DNA of 64,000 nt, from positions 15,485,585-15,549,584 of the forward strand of contig JALPQD010000006.1 of assembly GCA_023101885.1 (NCBI GenBank), read 5' to 3'. The first letter of the stretch is position 1. Every line of letters starts with the position of its first letter. Shown piece after piece: positions 1 through 11,743 of this stretch. The notes under the pieces are model-generated. The model ran no database searches and was not told the DNA's origin. It saw only the letters and a list, made by a program, of their open reading frames with translations. The position numbers were made by a program, and so were the translations under genes. The stretch comes from Typhlomys cinereus. Its lineage: Eukaryota; Chordata; Mammalia; Rodentia; Platacanthomyidae.

Positions 1-162
1 TACAAAATAAATGTACAAAAATCAATGGCCTTCCTATATGCCCAGAATGAAACAAGTGAAAAAGCCCTGAGAGAAACAATCCCATTTACTATAGCCCCTA
101 AAAAAATAAAATACCTTGGTATAAACCTCACCAAGGAAGTTAAGAGACCTTTACAATGAAAA
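1..162 (+). mobile_element. L1 ORF2 fragment, upstream part of a host L1 interrupted by another L1
   Basis: This is the reverse transcriptase-distal part of L1 ORF2. It reads toward the conserved block '[12 protein letters not shown]', with a stop just after it. The ORF2 text breaks off at about 162 and resumes at about 1210 with the next expected residues (FKTLKKEI...). The two pieces are therefore halves of one element. The reading frame is degenerate and no functional protein is possible. The element continues upstream of the window. Confidence 0.85.
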
Positions 163-1209
163 GTACTACTCAGCCATCAAAAATGATGAATTACTGGAAT
201 TTGCCAAGAAATGGATGTCATTAGAAACAATTGTATTAAGTGAAGTATCCCAAACTCCCTAATAGGTGGCTCCTAGTACCAAACCCACCCAGCCGACCTT
301 GAGACACTCAAAGGTAAATCTATGTAAGGATTATGAACAGGAGGAATGGGGTTGGAGGGCCACGCCAGAAACAAGGAGAGAGGGGAAATGTTACAGCAGA
401 GAAAATAGGCCTCCATCAAGGACTGCAAGTAAGTAATGTGACACCTGGTTAAGTTCACAGACTTTCGTTCTTGATCATTTACAACTGAGGGGGTAGGATC
501 TCACCAGAAGGGGAGGGCATATAGTCTGGCAGATAAAAAGTAACCATTTTGCAAATTCTGGCCAGGGAGTGACATACAATGCCCATCAGGATGGAGTGAA
601 GAGCATTGCAAGAGCAGCAAAAATGCAAAAAAATCAACAAACCACAATCCAGAACTTCAGAGACTCTATATCAACCACCTAGAACTAGGCCAGACTAATC
701 TCTCCCCATCCTGAAGCTCAGGGACATTTGGCGAAGAGGGGGAGGTAAGATTGTAAGAGCAAAAGGATGGGAGGAGCAATGATTTGCAAGATACTCCACA
801 CAACTTAGGGTTGAAGCAATCATAATTGGACTCTGCATGCCCTGCGCAATGTCCAACACACTATTGAACTCACAAAGTCTAGCATTTGCTAAAGGCACCA
901 AGATCCTTGGAGGCAAGGGATTGGCAGCCACAGTAGTGTTACTATGCTTAAGGGGAACACGGGAAAGCATTCAGGGAAATGCCACTGGGTCCTTGTACGT
1001 CATCGGAGAGGAGGGCCCAGAGGAGAGTCTGGCATGCACATTAAAGGACTCTCTGGGAATTGGGGGGGGGGAAGCACTGGGGGATAGGGAGAGAGCATGA
1101 GGGGAGGAGGAGCAGGGGGTTCGGGGGGAGGAGGATGGAGGGAGGGAACTGGTGTACCTATTAAGTTTGTATGAGCGGAAATAATAATAAAAAATGTATA
1201 AAAAAAAAA
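163..1209 (+). mobile_element. Nested 5'-truncated L1 (ORF2 C-terminus, 3' UTR, A-rich tail)
   Basis: It begins with the ORF2 C-terminal motif YYSAIKNDELLEF (163-235), runs through about 0.9 kb of 3' UTR with a G-rich purine tract at about 1061-1150, and ends in an A-rich tail (about 1180-1209). The 3' UTR parallels that at 2600-3693. It sits on the same strand inside the ORF2 of the surrounding L1. An imperfect duplication of 'acctttaca' (147-155) near 1209-1219 could be a decayed target-site duplication. ORFs here, such as 837-1100 and 695-970, are UTR shadows. Confidence 0.8.
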
Positions 1210-3693
1210 CCCTTTAAAACCCTAAAGAAAGAAATTGCAGAAGACACCAGAAGGTGGAAAGACCTCCCATATTCCTGGATTGGCAGAATCAACATCGTAA
1301 AAATGACCATCCTACCAAAGGAAATATACAGATTCAATGCTATACCAATTAAAAACCCAAAGCAATTCTTTAAAGAGGTTGACCAAACAATCTCAAAATT
1401 CATATGGAGGCACAAAAGATCCAGGATAGCAAAAACAATCCTGAGTAACAAAAACATGGCTGGAGGTATCACCATACCAAACCTCAGTCTATACTCCAAA
1501 TCCATAGTTATAAAAACAGCCTGGTACTGGCTCCAAAATAGACACACAGATCAATGGATAAGTGTTGAAGACCTGGATATAAGCCCAAACAACTACAGTC
1601 ATTTGATTTGACAAAAGGGGCCAAAAAATTCAATGAAGAAAGAACAGTATCTTCAACAAACAGTGCTGGCAAAACTGGATCTCCACATGCAGAAGATTAA
1701 AACTGGACCCATACTTATCACCATGTATAAGATCAAGAACCTTGATATAAGGCCAGAGACTATAAAAACCATAGTTGAAAGGGTAGGGAACTCCCTCGAG
1801 CTGATTGGGCTAGGCCAACAGTTCCTAAATGGACATCCAATAGCACAGTCACCACAATCGACTTTCAACAGATGGGATCTTGTGAAATTAAAGAGCTTCT
1901 GTTCAGATAAAGAGATTGTAACCCGAGCACAAAGGCAACCCACAGAATGGGAGAAAATCTTTACTAATCACATATCTGATAGAGCTCTATTATCCAGAGT
2001 GCACAAAGAACTTAGAAAACTAAACACCAAGGAAACAAATGGCCCAATTAAAAAATGGACCCTGGGACTTAAAAGAAACTTTGCCAGTGATGAAATTAAA
2101 ATGTCTAACAAATATCTTTAAAAATGCTCCACATCCTTAGCCATCAGGGAAATGCAAATCAAAACTTCCCTGAGATATCATGTCACCCCAGTCAGGATGG
2201 CAAAAATCCACAATACAATCAACACCAAATGCTGGAGAGGGTGTGGAGAGAGGGGAACTCTCCTACATTGCTGGTGGGAATGCAGGCTCATACAGCCACT
2301 CTGGTGAGCTGTCTGGCGATTCTTAAAGAAGTTAAAGATTGAAATGCCATATGACCCTGAGATTCCACTTTTGGGAATAACTTCCCATACAGTGAAATTT
2401 CACCTCGATAGCATAAGCACGACCATGCACATAGCAGCACTGTTTACAATAGCAAAGTCATGGAATCAGCCTAAATGTCCAACAGTTGACAAGTGGATAA
2501 GGAAAATGTATTTACACAATGGAATACTATTCAGCCATAAAAAATGATGATTTAATGCAATTTGCCGGGAAATGGATGGAATTAGAAACAATTAATTGAG
2601 TGAAGTATCCCAGACCCAGAAAATTAAGTGCCGTATATACTCCCTAATAGGTGTCTCCTAGTACCAAACCCACTTAGAGACACTCAATGATAAATCTCTG
2701 TAATATCTACAGTAATTGCAAAGATTATGAACAGGAGAGAAGGGGAAGGAGGGCCCCACCAGAAACAAGGAGACAGGAGATCATGGTACAGCAGAGATAA
2801 TAGCCTACCAGCAAGAACTGCGAGTAAGTAATGAGAAATCTGGTTAAGCTCACAGAATTTCCTTCCTGGTCACTTGCAACTGATGGGGTATGATCTTACC
2901 AGAAAGTAGGGCATAGTCTGGCAAATAGAAGGTAACCATTTTGCAATGAAAGACTGACCCACCCCTCACCGCAGTCTCCAACTCTTATTCCATCTACCTT
3001 TGAATCTATCCTAATAATAAGACTCTATTTTAACAGCTTTTTATCTCTGGCCAGGGGGTGGATGGAGCCATCAGGAGGGAGTCAAGGGCATTGCAGGAGC
3101 AGCAAAAAAAATCAACAGACCATAATTCAGAACATCAGAGACTCTATATCAATCACCTGGAGTCAGGCCTGCCTAATCTCTCTTCATCCTGAAGCTCAGG
3201 GAAATTTGGGGAAGAGGGGGCGGTAAGATTGTAAGAGCACAAGGATGGGAGGAGTCATGATATGCAAATACTCCACACAAGTTAGGGCCGAAGCAATTGT
3301 AATAGGACTCTGCATGATCTGCACAATGACCAACTTATCATTGACCCCTCAAAGTCTAGCATGGACTAAAGACACTAGGATCCTTAGAAGCAAGGGATTA
3401 ACAGTCACAATAGTGTTCCTATACTTAAGGGGAACACAAGAAAGAGTTCTAGGAAATGCCACTGAGTTCTTACACCTCATCAGAGAGGAGGACCCAGAGG
3501 AAAGTTTGGTATACATATTAAAGGATCCTTCAGAGATGGGGGGAGGGGGCACTGGGAGAAAGGGAGGGAGGGGAAAAGGGAACGGGAAAAGGGGGGAGGG
3601 AGCAGGGAGGTTCGAGGAGGGGTGGAGGGAGGGAGGGGACAGTGGTACCTATTATATTTGTATGTACAGAAAAATAAATAAATTAAAAAAGAA
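1210..3693 (+). mobile_element. L1 ORF2 C-terminal half plus 3' UTR, degenerate
   Basis: ORF2 resumes with recognisable L1 blocks: [19 protein letters not shown] (near 1245-1310), [42 protein letters not shown], the CCHC-region segment CWRGCG (near 2231) and PYDPEIPLLGI (near 2347). An in-frame stop at 1609-1611, a stop near 2119 and frame changes after it break the frame. The 3' UTR runs from about 2600 to 3693. It carries a G-rich purine run at 3536-3640 and ends in an A-rich tail. The element is dead and 5'-incomplete in this window. Confidence 0.9.
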
Positions 3694-5536
3694 AATCTAG
3701 CATGTTAATTCTATTCACATAAATGAAATAGAAAATAATTATGAGCAGAATACTGTTTGAAACAATGAAGATCAGGTTAACTGGCCAAAGTCAAAGCTGT
3801 AAATTGCAAATTTAGACAGTAATAGATAAGCTTTCTAGTTTCTTAAGATTTACTGCATCCCTAGGTAGAGCACAGAAAAGCTAATACCAAATCAGACATA
3901 CAGATTTCGGAAACCACTGTGTGGTAATGTAGAAGAGATCAGCTCTTTAAAAGATCAGTAAAGAAAGCAAGAGCTGAGAATAAGGCGCCAGATTCTAGGC
4001 AAGAAGTCTGAAGACAAAGCATTTGAAGAGACAAGCAGGTGTTTCTGAGGCCAAATATTAGAGTTTCAGAGAAAAGCCAACCTCCAGTTAAAGCCAATGC
4101 ATGGGTGGAATGCATGTTTTCAGTGCCTTTCTTGTGAAAACATTTGAGAAATGTGGCAACAGAAGGTCGATTACAGGCATCTGAAAATAGGTAGGTACGA
4201 AACAGAGGCAGAAATAAGGATGGAAGATTCAAGAGGGTGAGTAAAAAAATAACACCTACACAGGTGGCTCAAAGATGCATTAGCAAGACCAAGCAAACAT
4301 ATTAGGAGAGCCATCCTCTAGATGCAAAGGACCCTGTTTAGTAGTATAAAGCTCCTTACTAATTGTGTTGTGTAATGCCCTATTTTGTCAAGAAAGATTT
4401 TTTAATTGATAAGCAACATCTTGACATTTTAGTTTTGAGAACTAATGTTTTCTCTTTGAGGCTAAACAAAAATATGAGCTGCCTCGGGAGATGTTACTCC
4501 ACGACATATTCAGTAAAATGTTATTTTATTAACGGCTTCATTAATCCATGCATCCAACCATCCTGCAATGTCTGTCTCTACTTTTGCTATTCTGAATGAG
4601 GGCATCTGTTAATTTCTGACATCATTGAGCCATTTTACATTCGTACTAAATAGATTCCATTTTATTGGTTTTAACCAATTTCTCAAATTTAACAAGGGTA
4701 TAATGTGAGCTGATTTCAGTCCCTGTCATGTTACAGTGCCCTTAGTCTTGTTACATTGTTAATTTATGTTCTTCCTGCTCAGTTACTTGATGCTGTAAGT
4801 TGTCAATGACAGTGTTCATGAATGTCACATAAAGAGGCAACTTGTAAGAGACTCTGTTCCACATGTCCTTTCAGATCAATAGTGACCTGCCATTGTTTCC
4901 TAGAACAGCCATGTTCAACTCTTTTCAGGTTTCTCCTTCTTTCCAACCAAACTTGCTAGTTTCTTTTAAACATTAACCTGCATCTTATTCATCCATTAGC
5001 TTCCGATTACTGCACTAGGAAACAATGAACTTCTTTGGTCTGATTTATTGACTCAAATATATTGGCTAAACTGTGACAGCAGATGGGTATAAAAATATAT
5101 AAATGCATGTACTTTGTCTCTATTTTTTTGGCAACCGAATTGGACTACACACTTTTCTGTAGCCCAGTTCACATTCAATGTCACAGAAGGGATTCATCTT
5201 TTGGCAGTGAACGTTACTAGCCTGAAGAAAAGGGGTCATAAATCCCATTTTCATTTTTTATTGAAATCATACTATGTCAGGGTGTAATTTTCTTTTTCTG
5301 ATATGGTGTAATTTATTCAGTGACCTTGGACTTTGTTCCTTTGCTAATCTGAAAGGTCGAATCAGTGTAGTAATGATGCCTGCAACTTCACATAGCTTTT
5401 CCTACTGTAAGAATTTAGCAGTCAGCTTTTAACTGAATATTCAATTACAGAAAGAAAAATTTTGTTGAACTTTAATGGAAAAATTAGAAGACAGTTCACA
5501 GTTCTTAAGAGTTAAAAAATGAACCCAAACCAGTTA
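3694..5536. other. Unassigned intergenic sequence
   Basis: AT-rich single-copy-looking sequence. Small ORFs (for example 3939-4232 on the minus strand and 4363-4599 on the plus strand) have no recognisable domain, no upstream context and no conserved composition. I see no gene or repeat that I can name. Confidence 0.5.
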
Positions 5537-5554
5537 CACACACACACACACTCA

Positions 5555-5602
<48 letters not shown>
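5537..5602. repeat. (CA)n microsatellite
   Basis: A near-continuous CA dinucleotide run with two early interruptions (ctca, aaaca). It has no adjoining SINE head that I can recognise. Confidence 0.97.
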
Positions 5603-5603
<1 letters not shown>

Positions 5604-5861
5604 GTAATTATGAATCTAACATCTCCAAATTATCATATGGCTACATTTAAAATCTTTATCTAAGTTTAAATCAACCATTACTTTACTATGCTTAAATCCT
5701 TAACATATGTAATGAAAAGACGAAGAGTAATATGTGAATAAAATATTTAAAACTAAGAATTTGGATATTTTCCATCCTCTTTTTATGTCAAAATTTACTG
5801 ACAATTACTACTTTTTCTTCTTTTTTTCTTAATCTATCAATTTTCTAACAGAAACATATAT

Positions 5862-5990
5862 ATAAGAGCTTCAGGAATTGATGGGAAGAGAAAGGATTGT
5901 TGGGGATTCAAGGGAGACAAGAAAGGGCGATGGATGAGTGTGACCAGAATGTGACCATGAAATTGTCAAAGAATTAATTTTTTATAAAAG
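5862..5990 (+). mobile_element. Lx-like L1 3' end fragment
   Basis: The segment ends with 'gaaattgtcaaagaatt', followed by an A-rich stretch. The same terminal motif closes the Lx-like L1 copies at 25830-26345 and 31635-31975. A purine-rich section precedes it, as is usual for rodent L1 3' UTRs. The 5' limit is uncertain. Confidence 0.55.
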
Positions 5991-6021
5991 TAAAGTGAGA
6001 AAGTAGTCACTAAGACTATGT

Positions 6022-6520
6022 CAGCTTGTGGAAGAGGGGGCGGCAAGATTGTAAGAACCTAAAGAAGGGGAAGATCAACAACATGCAAGATGCTCCACAC
6101 AAGTTAGGGCCGCAGTAGACATAGTGGGACTGTGCATGATTTGCACAATGACTGACATGTCAAAGAACCCTCCAGGGTCTAGCATGGATCTCAGGCAATA
6201 GGATCCTTAGAGGCAAGGGATTAATAGTCATAATAGTGTTCCCATACTAAGGGGAAACAGGGAGAGGGGGGAGAGGGGGGTTCTGGGCTATGTCACTGAG
6301 TCCTTACACTTCACTGGAGTGGATGACTCAGAGGGAAATTTGGCACCCACACAGGGGAATGATCCAGGGTATGGGAGGGGGAGGGGGGCAGGGAAGGGGA
6401 GTGAAAGGAAGGGGAAGGGGGGAGGGTGCAAGTGGGACTGGGAGGGAGGGAGGGAGGGAGGGAGGGAAGGAGAGGACCAGGGTACCTATTAAGCTTGTAT
6501 GATTAGGAAAAAATTTTAAA
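6022..6520 (+). mobile_element. 5'-truncated L1 3' UTR with target-site duplication
   Basis: About 500 bp homologous to the 3' UTRs at 700-1160 and 3190-3660. Shared text includes 'gaagagggggcggcaagatt', 'agatgctccacacaagtta' and the terminal 'acctattaagcttgtatga'. The G-rich block at 6363-6470 ends in a GGGA tetranucleotide run. The insert is bounded by the 10-bp direct repeat 'aagactatgt' at 6012-6021 and 6521-6530. The ORF at 6290-6502 is a shadow of the G-rich tract. Confidence 0.9.
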
Positions 6521-6793
6521 AAGACTATGTTTCAGTAGCTTCTAGTACTGGCTTTCTATCATAATCCTGTCTACAACATAAAGTTCTGTTCAACTCAAAG
6601 ATAAACCAACTGCTATCAGTCTCCTGGCCTGTTTTATTTCCAACTCACCTACTTGGCACAATCCCAAATCAAATTATCATTATTCTTGATTTTCCTTCTA
6701 ATTCTAGACAAGTAATAACCAATAGAGAAGAAATCATACATATACTACTATATAGTTGGCCGTCAACTTGGAATGTGATATGTTCATGGGTAG

Positions 6794-6795
<2 letters not shown>

Positions 6796-6842
<47 letters not shown>

Positions 6843-6843
6843 T
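6796..6843. repeat. (GT)n microsatellite
   Basis: A TG dinucleotide run with one tatg interruption near its end. Confidence 0.97.
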
Positions 6844-7286
6844 AACTATGTTATATCATTGAAACTGCAAATTTAGTTGGATAATTAAGGCAAGCACTTT
6901 CTTAGAAAATATAAATAAAACAGTACCAAAAATGAGCCTTCTTTGATTATAGTAAATCTAAAGTATTTCTTCCTAAAATGTGTTTTTAAAAATCTACCAC
7001 TAAGTATAGTGAGAACAACATAAAAATATGTTTCAGCTATGAGTGTGCATCACAGGAATATAAATAGTTCACTTCTGTGTAACTCTATAGGATGCTGACA
7101 GAGACATGAGACAACTGAAATACACAAACATCTCTAGTGCAAATATGCAATAGATTAATCTCTTGGAAAGGTACCGCACTTTCATAGAAAGTTGAATGTA
7201 TACTTGCCAAACAAGCAACCATTAACTCCTAAGTATTTATACAAGGTAATTAAAAATGCAGAACTTCAAAGTACTTGTGTTCTACT
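6844..7286. other. Unassigned AT-rich intergenic sequence
   Basis: Nothing recognisable: no long ORF, no repeat that I can name. Confidence 0.5.
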
Positions 7287-7362
7287 TGTGGTACTGAGGA
7301 TTTAACCCCAGACCTTGCACATACTAGACAAGTGCTCTACCAAATTACCCCCCTAATCCATT
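7287..7362 (-). mobile_element. ID SINE (tRNA-Ala/BC1-type), minus strand
   Basis: The plus strand reads as the reverse complement of an ID element. 'ggtactgaggatttaacccc' corresponds to the B-box end. 'ccttgcacatactagacaag' and 'tgctctaccaaattacccc' correspond to the tRNA-like body and head. It is diverged and has no obvious tail. Confidence 0.75.
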
Positions 7363-7750
7363 GCTCAAAATGTCTGAGGGTGAATTAGGTTGTAAGTGTA
7401 ATATTCATAATGATCAAAATGCAACCAAGCTATTCAGAATCTTCGATAAACTGACATTTTGATGCCCATGCTTACAATGGAATGCTTTTTAATAATTAAA
7501 ATAACACTTAAATATGCAACAATGTCTAAAGCATTATGCTTAAGGAGATAATCATAAAATACTACATAGAATGTTGTATTACTCAATTTATACAAAATTC
7601 TGTGAAAACTAAAATCCATAGATAAGAGGATGCTTAGAGCTGAAATAAATGCATTCATTACAAGGGATTATGGCAACAATTAAGTTAGTAGAAACGTCTC
7701 TACCAAGATTTCAGATAACTATACACCTCGTATGATTTTCAGTGACTTTT
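7363..7750. other. Unassigned AT-rich intergenic sequence
   Basis: It contains a minus-strand ORF (7434-7658, 74 aa) with AT-biased composition, no recognised domain and no supporting context. I do not regard it as a gene. Confidence 0.5.
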
Positions 7751-7905
7751 AGTCAGATATAGTGGCTCATGGCTATAATCCTAGCATTAGGGAGCCTGAG
7801 ACAGAATGACTAATGAAACTTCCAGTCAGCCTGGGTTACACAATAAGTTCCAGGACAACCTGGGCAACAAAATTATGCCTAGACTTGAAAACAAAACAAA
7901 ATGAA
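7751..7905 (+). mobile_element. B1 SINE (7SL-derived)
   Basis: It follows the B1 order: a 'gtggctcatggctataatcc' head, 'agcattagggagcctgagac', 'cagcctgggttacacaataa', 'gttccaggacaacctgggca', then an A-rich tail with aaaacaaaac. It is diverged, so an old copy. B1 supports a rodent host. Confidence 0.9.
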
Positions 7906-8024
7906 CAAAATGCTAATTATTTCTGTGCATAAATATCTCTCAGTAAAACTGAGTTTATAAAAATAAGTTTTCACAGATCTTTTAGAACAATGAATTGGTT
8001 AAAAAAAAAAACCCACGTTCCTTG

Positions 8025-8285
8025 AGTGGGAGAGATGGTTCAGGGATTACGTCTCTGTCTCTCAAGCAGAAGGACCTGAGTTCAGATCCTAGATACCACA
8101 TAAAAATAGCAGGCAGAAATGCGGCAGCCCATACATCTGATTCTAGAAGATGGAGCTTTGGATATTCCGAAATGAAGTAAAAAAGAGGTAGAAGCCATCC
8201 AGGCTAACTCCTGAAGACACCCTTGGGCCTCCACAGGCACACACATTGTCCCCAATATACACACAAAAACATATATGCACAAAAG
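8025..8285 (+). mobile_element. CA-tailed tRNA-derived SINE
   Basis: The head 'gagagatggttcagggatta' holds an A-box-like sequence, and 'gacctgagttcagatccta' holds the B-box-like sequence. The body 'gatggagctttggatattcc' and 'gaagccatccaggctaactc' follows, ending in a decayed CA-rich tail. The order matches the better-preserved copy at 63259-63518. The ORF at 7995-8180 is a shadow. Confidence 0.8.
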
Positions 8286-8289
8286 AAAA

Positions 8290-9319
8290 ATATGTTTCTT
8301 AATAATTACAAATATTCTGATATTTTATGATAAATAAATGTAATATAAACTAATTTTTCAGTGCTCTAAGTAATATTCCTCAATTTCAATTTATTTCTTC
8401 TTTCATTAATGTAAATGCAACTGTAAATTAGCTTTATCTTTGACCATATCTGGCTCCAATATAGGGATTGCTTAAATTTTCCAATAAGGAGAAATACATA
8501 ATTTTTCCTAGAAAAAAAAGCATTTTTTCCTTTTTCTTGGAGTGATTTTTTGTGGGCTTCTTTTCATATGTGTGGAAAATTTATATAATATGATATGAGC
8601 CAATTTAACAATTAGTCACCTGAAGATTAAATATTATACAATAGATTTTTTATGAACAATGAGTTCAAAGGGTAATTTTGACATTATGGATCTTTTTGCG
8701 CAATGATTTATTTGTAATTATTTACCCCTTTTCACATTGTAAATTGCTTCAACCCCTTCTTTACAGAATCCATTTTAATATATCCATCTTCTATCCACTC
8801 CTCTTCCCGTAACTGGTTCATTAGAATACAAACAGCTGACTAGGCAAAATCATCTCATAAAGGAGAAGACTCCAGAGAGGAATGGATGGCCTCAGGAGCT
8901 ATGCTTTGAAACAACCAAGAAAAATGATGCAGAAACTGATCTTTATATAAGAAATTTTCTTTAAAAAATCTACTAATTATGATTTATAATCATAGATTAT
9001 TTATCAAAAGTCTGAGCTTAATAAAATTAAACACCTTAACTATGCAATGATGTTATGTCTTCGAAATAAATATACATCTATACCTTTAAGCTTCTCCTTA
9101 TTTGATCTTTAGTATAGAATGTGAAGGAACAGACTAGATGCTGACTGTAGTCATCTGAAACATTATATACTATATGATTTCTTCTTTCAGTCATGATAAA
9201 GATGTCATAGATCATTAACATTATAGAGCTCTAGTTGATTTAATATGTAATTCATTTTCTAAGTCAATATCTTTGCATAAATTTTTCTTACAAATGCTTA
9301 TGAGCTCTTTTCTTATAAA
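8290..9319. other. Unassigned AT-rich intergenic sequence
   Basis: Over 1 kb with no recognisable gene, RNA or repeat. Confidence 0.5.
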
Positions 9320-9660
9320 AAGGGCTGAGATGGTTCAATCTGCAAACTCCCTGCTTGCAAACATGAGGGCCTAAGCTTAGGTCCCCAATATCTATGAAAA
9401 ATTAAACTTCAGGTACATTTGCTTTTGCAAATCAACCTCTAGTGGCAGGAGAAAAGTACAATCAGATTTGTGTAACTTACTGGCCTGCCCAGCTGGTCAC
9501 TTGAATACAGTGAGGGTCCCTGTTTCAAAAAGTAAGAAGGAGTGCTGTTCACGAATACACTTGTGATCAGTTTCTGATTTATAAGTACATTGTAAGCCAT
9601 GCACATGTATTCATATACATGCACGTGGATAAACCCATATAAACATATGCACTGCTCACA
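9320..9660 (+). mobile_element. B4-like tRNA-derived SINE
   Basis: The tRNA-like head 'gagatggttcaatctgcaaa', then 'cttgcaaacatgagggccta' and 'agcttaggtccccaatatc', starts the element. The later body 'gagggtccctgtttcaaaaa' resembles the B1-like right part. It decays into an 'acatgcacgtggataaaccc' tail. It is old and diverged. Assignment to B4 is from recalled family features. Confidence 0.65.
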
Positions 9661-9762
9661 AAATAAAAATGTCTCTTAGAGCATATATTTGCAAATGTCA
9701 AATACAACAGCATTGCTTCTTGTAATTGATATAGTAAAGCACCAGATGACAATGAGATTTGG

Positions 9763-9835
9763 GTGTAGCTCAGTAATGTAGTTTGAAGACATAGGTTGGA
9801 TTTCCTGGAACTGAGATTATGACAAAATTCCAGAC
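9763..9835 (+). mobile_element. Possible ID SINE remnant
   Basis: 'gggtgtagctcagtaatgta' matches the ID head, and 'cataggttggatttcct' could be the B box. The middle is heavily diverged, so this is tentative. Confidence 0.4.
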
Positions 9836-11513
9836 ATTCAAAAGCTGGCAATAAATGTCTATATTATTCAAGTCTTCAGATATGAACACCACTTCAGTAA
9901 ATTTATGGGTAAAACAGCTCTGTCATGCCCAAAAGATACCATCGCCCAAACTTTTGGGTCTTAAATTCTTACTTTTACCACTTCTTCAAGGTTTTCTGGA
10001 CCTTGGAGAGGGACGATACTGTATATGTTGTATTTAAGGCTGAGCACAATACAATCACTTTCTGTACTGTGGCCATTTGTGGTTTTCTTTATTAAATGTC
10101 TTCTATTACAAAAGGAAACTTCTTGGCTGAAGGCTGAACACTATTTTAATCAATGGATATATTAGTAAATACTTAGAAGGACATTTGATACTATATACAT
10201 ATAGAAAAATAATAGTTAGGCTATGACTTCCTCATACACAAGTCGCTAGCATGCCTTCCAGTTTCAGATACAAGTTTCTCCAGAAGACCTGTTCTTAAAT
10301 CTAATCAGAAAACAATTAGCTATCCTTATATCATAAATGTCAATGCTGCATAAATGAGAACCTCTTGCCAGGATAGTTGTTATTGTAGCTCACAGAAATC
10401 ACACCCAGTAAGACTATCGATGACTTCTCACCTCCACCCCAATAGCCTACATAGCACCTTCTGGTACTATGACTGCTTGCCAGCACATAGGAACTTCCAT
10501 GTCAGTTTCACTATTTTTTTCCATGTTCTTTGATATAAATGTCGTGATTTCAGAAGTTGGGTCCTGCCATCAAATTTTGCTGGCTAACCAAGAGCAGTGG
10601 CAAAAGTTGATATTGTTTTGGAGACCTTTGGAACCCCCTCAACTTACAGTTCATTTGGAGCTATCACGCATCTGGTACTGGGAATTCAAAAGCCTATTTT
10701 AAAACTCATGGCTTACACATATCCTTAGAGATGTGCATATCCATATGTATGCATAATTCATGAGCTCATTATCAAAAGAGTGATTACTTTTTGCATCTTC
10801 AAGCAGAACCTGAATTACACATGTTTTCAGTATGTCCATTAATCATTCAGTAGCTTGTCAATTATTGAATCAATCTTTGTATCATGCAATATTGCTTAGA
10901 TTCAAATGGTTGTTATTTTATTCAATAATAGTCCAAGAACACTGAAGCTTTCAAGTAAGATATGCCAATAAAGAGCTGTGAATTGTTTCCTGTTAGTTAA
11001 AAGGTAAAATTTCTTAAAGGAAAAGAAAGAAGATATGTGTTGGTGCTGCCAAGGTCTAGGACTATAATCTATCTTCTATCTATGTAGTAAAAATGAAAAA
11101 TGAAACTTGCCACAATGTTTCTACTGTTTCTTACATACAATAGTTTTGATCACAGTATGAGAAAAGTACTTAGTCATCGTTGTTTTATTGCATCAGCAGA
11201 GTGTCACTTCTCATCATCACACAAAGAAGAAAGGGGACATACAGTAATACTGGATATTGGAGAAAGTGAGAAATATCATATTCATAAAATTTTATTATAG
11301 TATATTGATTGTTTTATAGGATTATTAGTCACTATGAATCTCTTACAGCATCTAATTTATAACTCAACCTTTATCATAGGTGTGCAGACAGATATTGGAG
11401 AAAAAATACCAATGTATACAGCATTAAAGAATTGCCAGTTGTTTTACATAGACATTGGGGGTGATAGAACACATTGCCTGTTGTAAGAAGGGACCACTAT
11501 CAAAAGCATCTTT
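9836..11513. other. Unassigned intergenic sequence
   Basis: About 1.7 kb with short ORFs only (10469-10702 and 11100-11300 on the plus strand). Neither shows a recognisable family, codon bias or flanking gene signals. Confidence 0.5.
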
Positions 11514-11526
11514 AATTTCTTAACAG

Positions 11527-11743
11527 CCTGCCTCCTGTGTTGATTTTTTAGGCTCTCTGTCTCTGAGTGCACTCGATGCCTTTGAGTTTGATTTTTCTGT
11601 CACGTTCTGAAATGTAAGTCGCCCTAAATAATCAAAAACACCTTATTTTATTTTTCTTCTTTAATAGGAACTTTCTGAAGAAAAGGTGGTGTGTAAAGCC
11701 TTTGATATTTAAGACAATAAAGTTTTTATCATAAGAAAAAAAA
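11527..11743 (+). pseudogene. 5'-truncated processed retrocopy of an unidentified transcript 3' end
   Basis: A 217-bp segment ends with a polyadenylation signal (aataaa, about 11716-11721), then 'gtttttatcataag' and an A tail (about 11735-11743). It is bounded by a perfect 13-bp direct repeat, 'aatttcttaacag', at 11514-11526 and 11744-11756. This is the signature of L1-mediated retroposition of a polyadenylated RNA. The body has no long ORF and looks like a 3' UTR. I cannot name the source gene, and a short unknown SINE or LTR piece is an alternative. Confidence 0.75.

Noticed and set aside
3245..3700. A 151-aa ORF
   Set aside because: It lies in the L1 3' UTR. The C-terminal Gly/Arg run comes from the purine tract.
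7287..7362. A functional tRNA gene
   Set aside because: The tRNA-like sequence is an ID SINE remnant. No cloverleaf with intact arms can be drawn.
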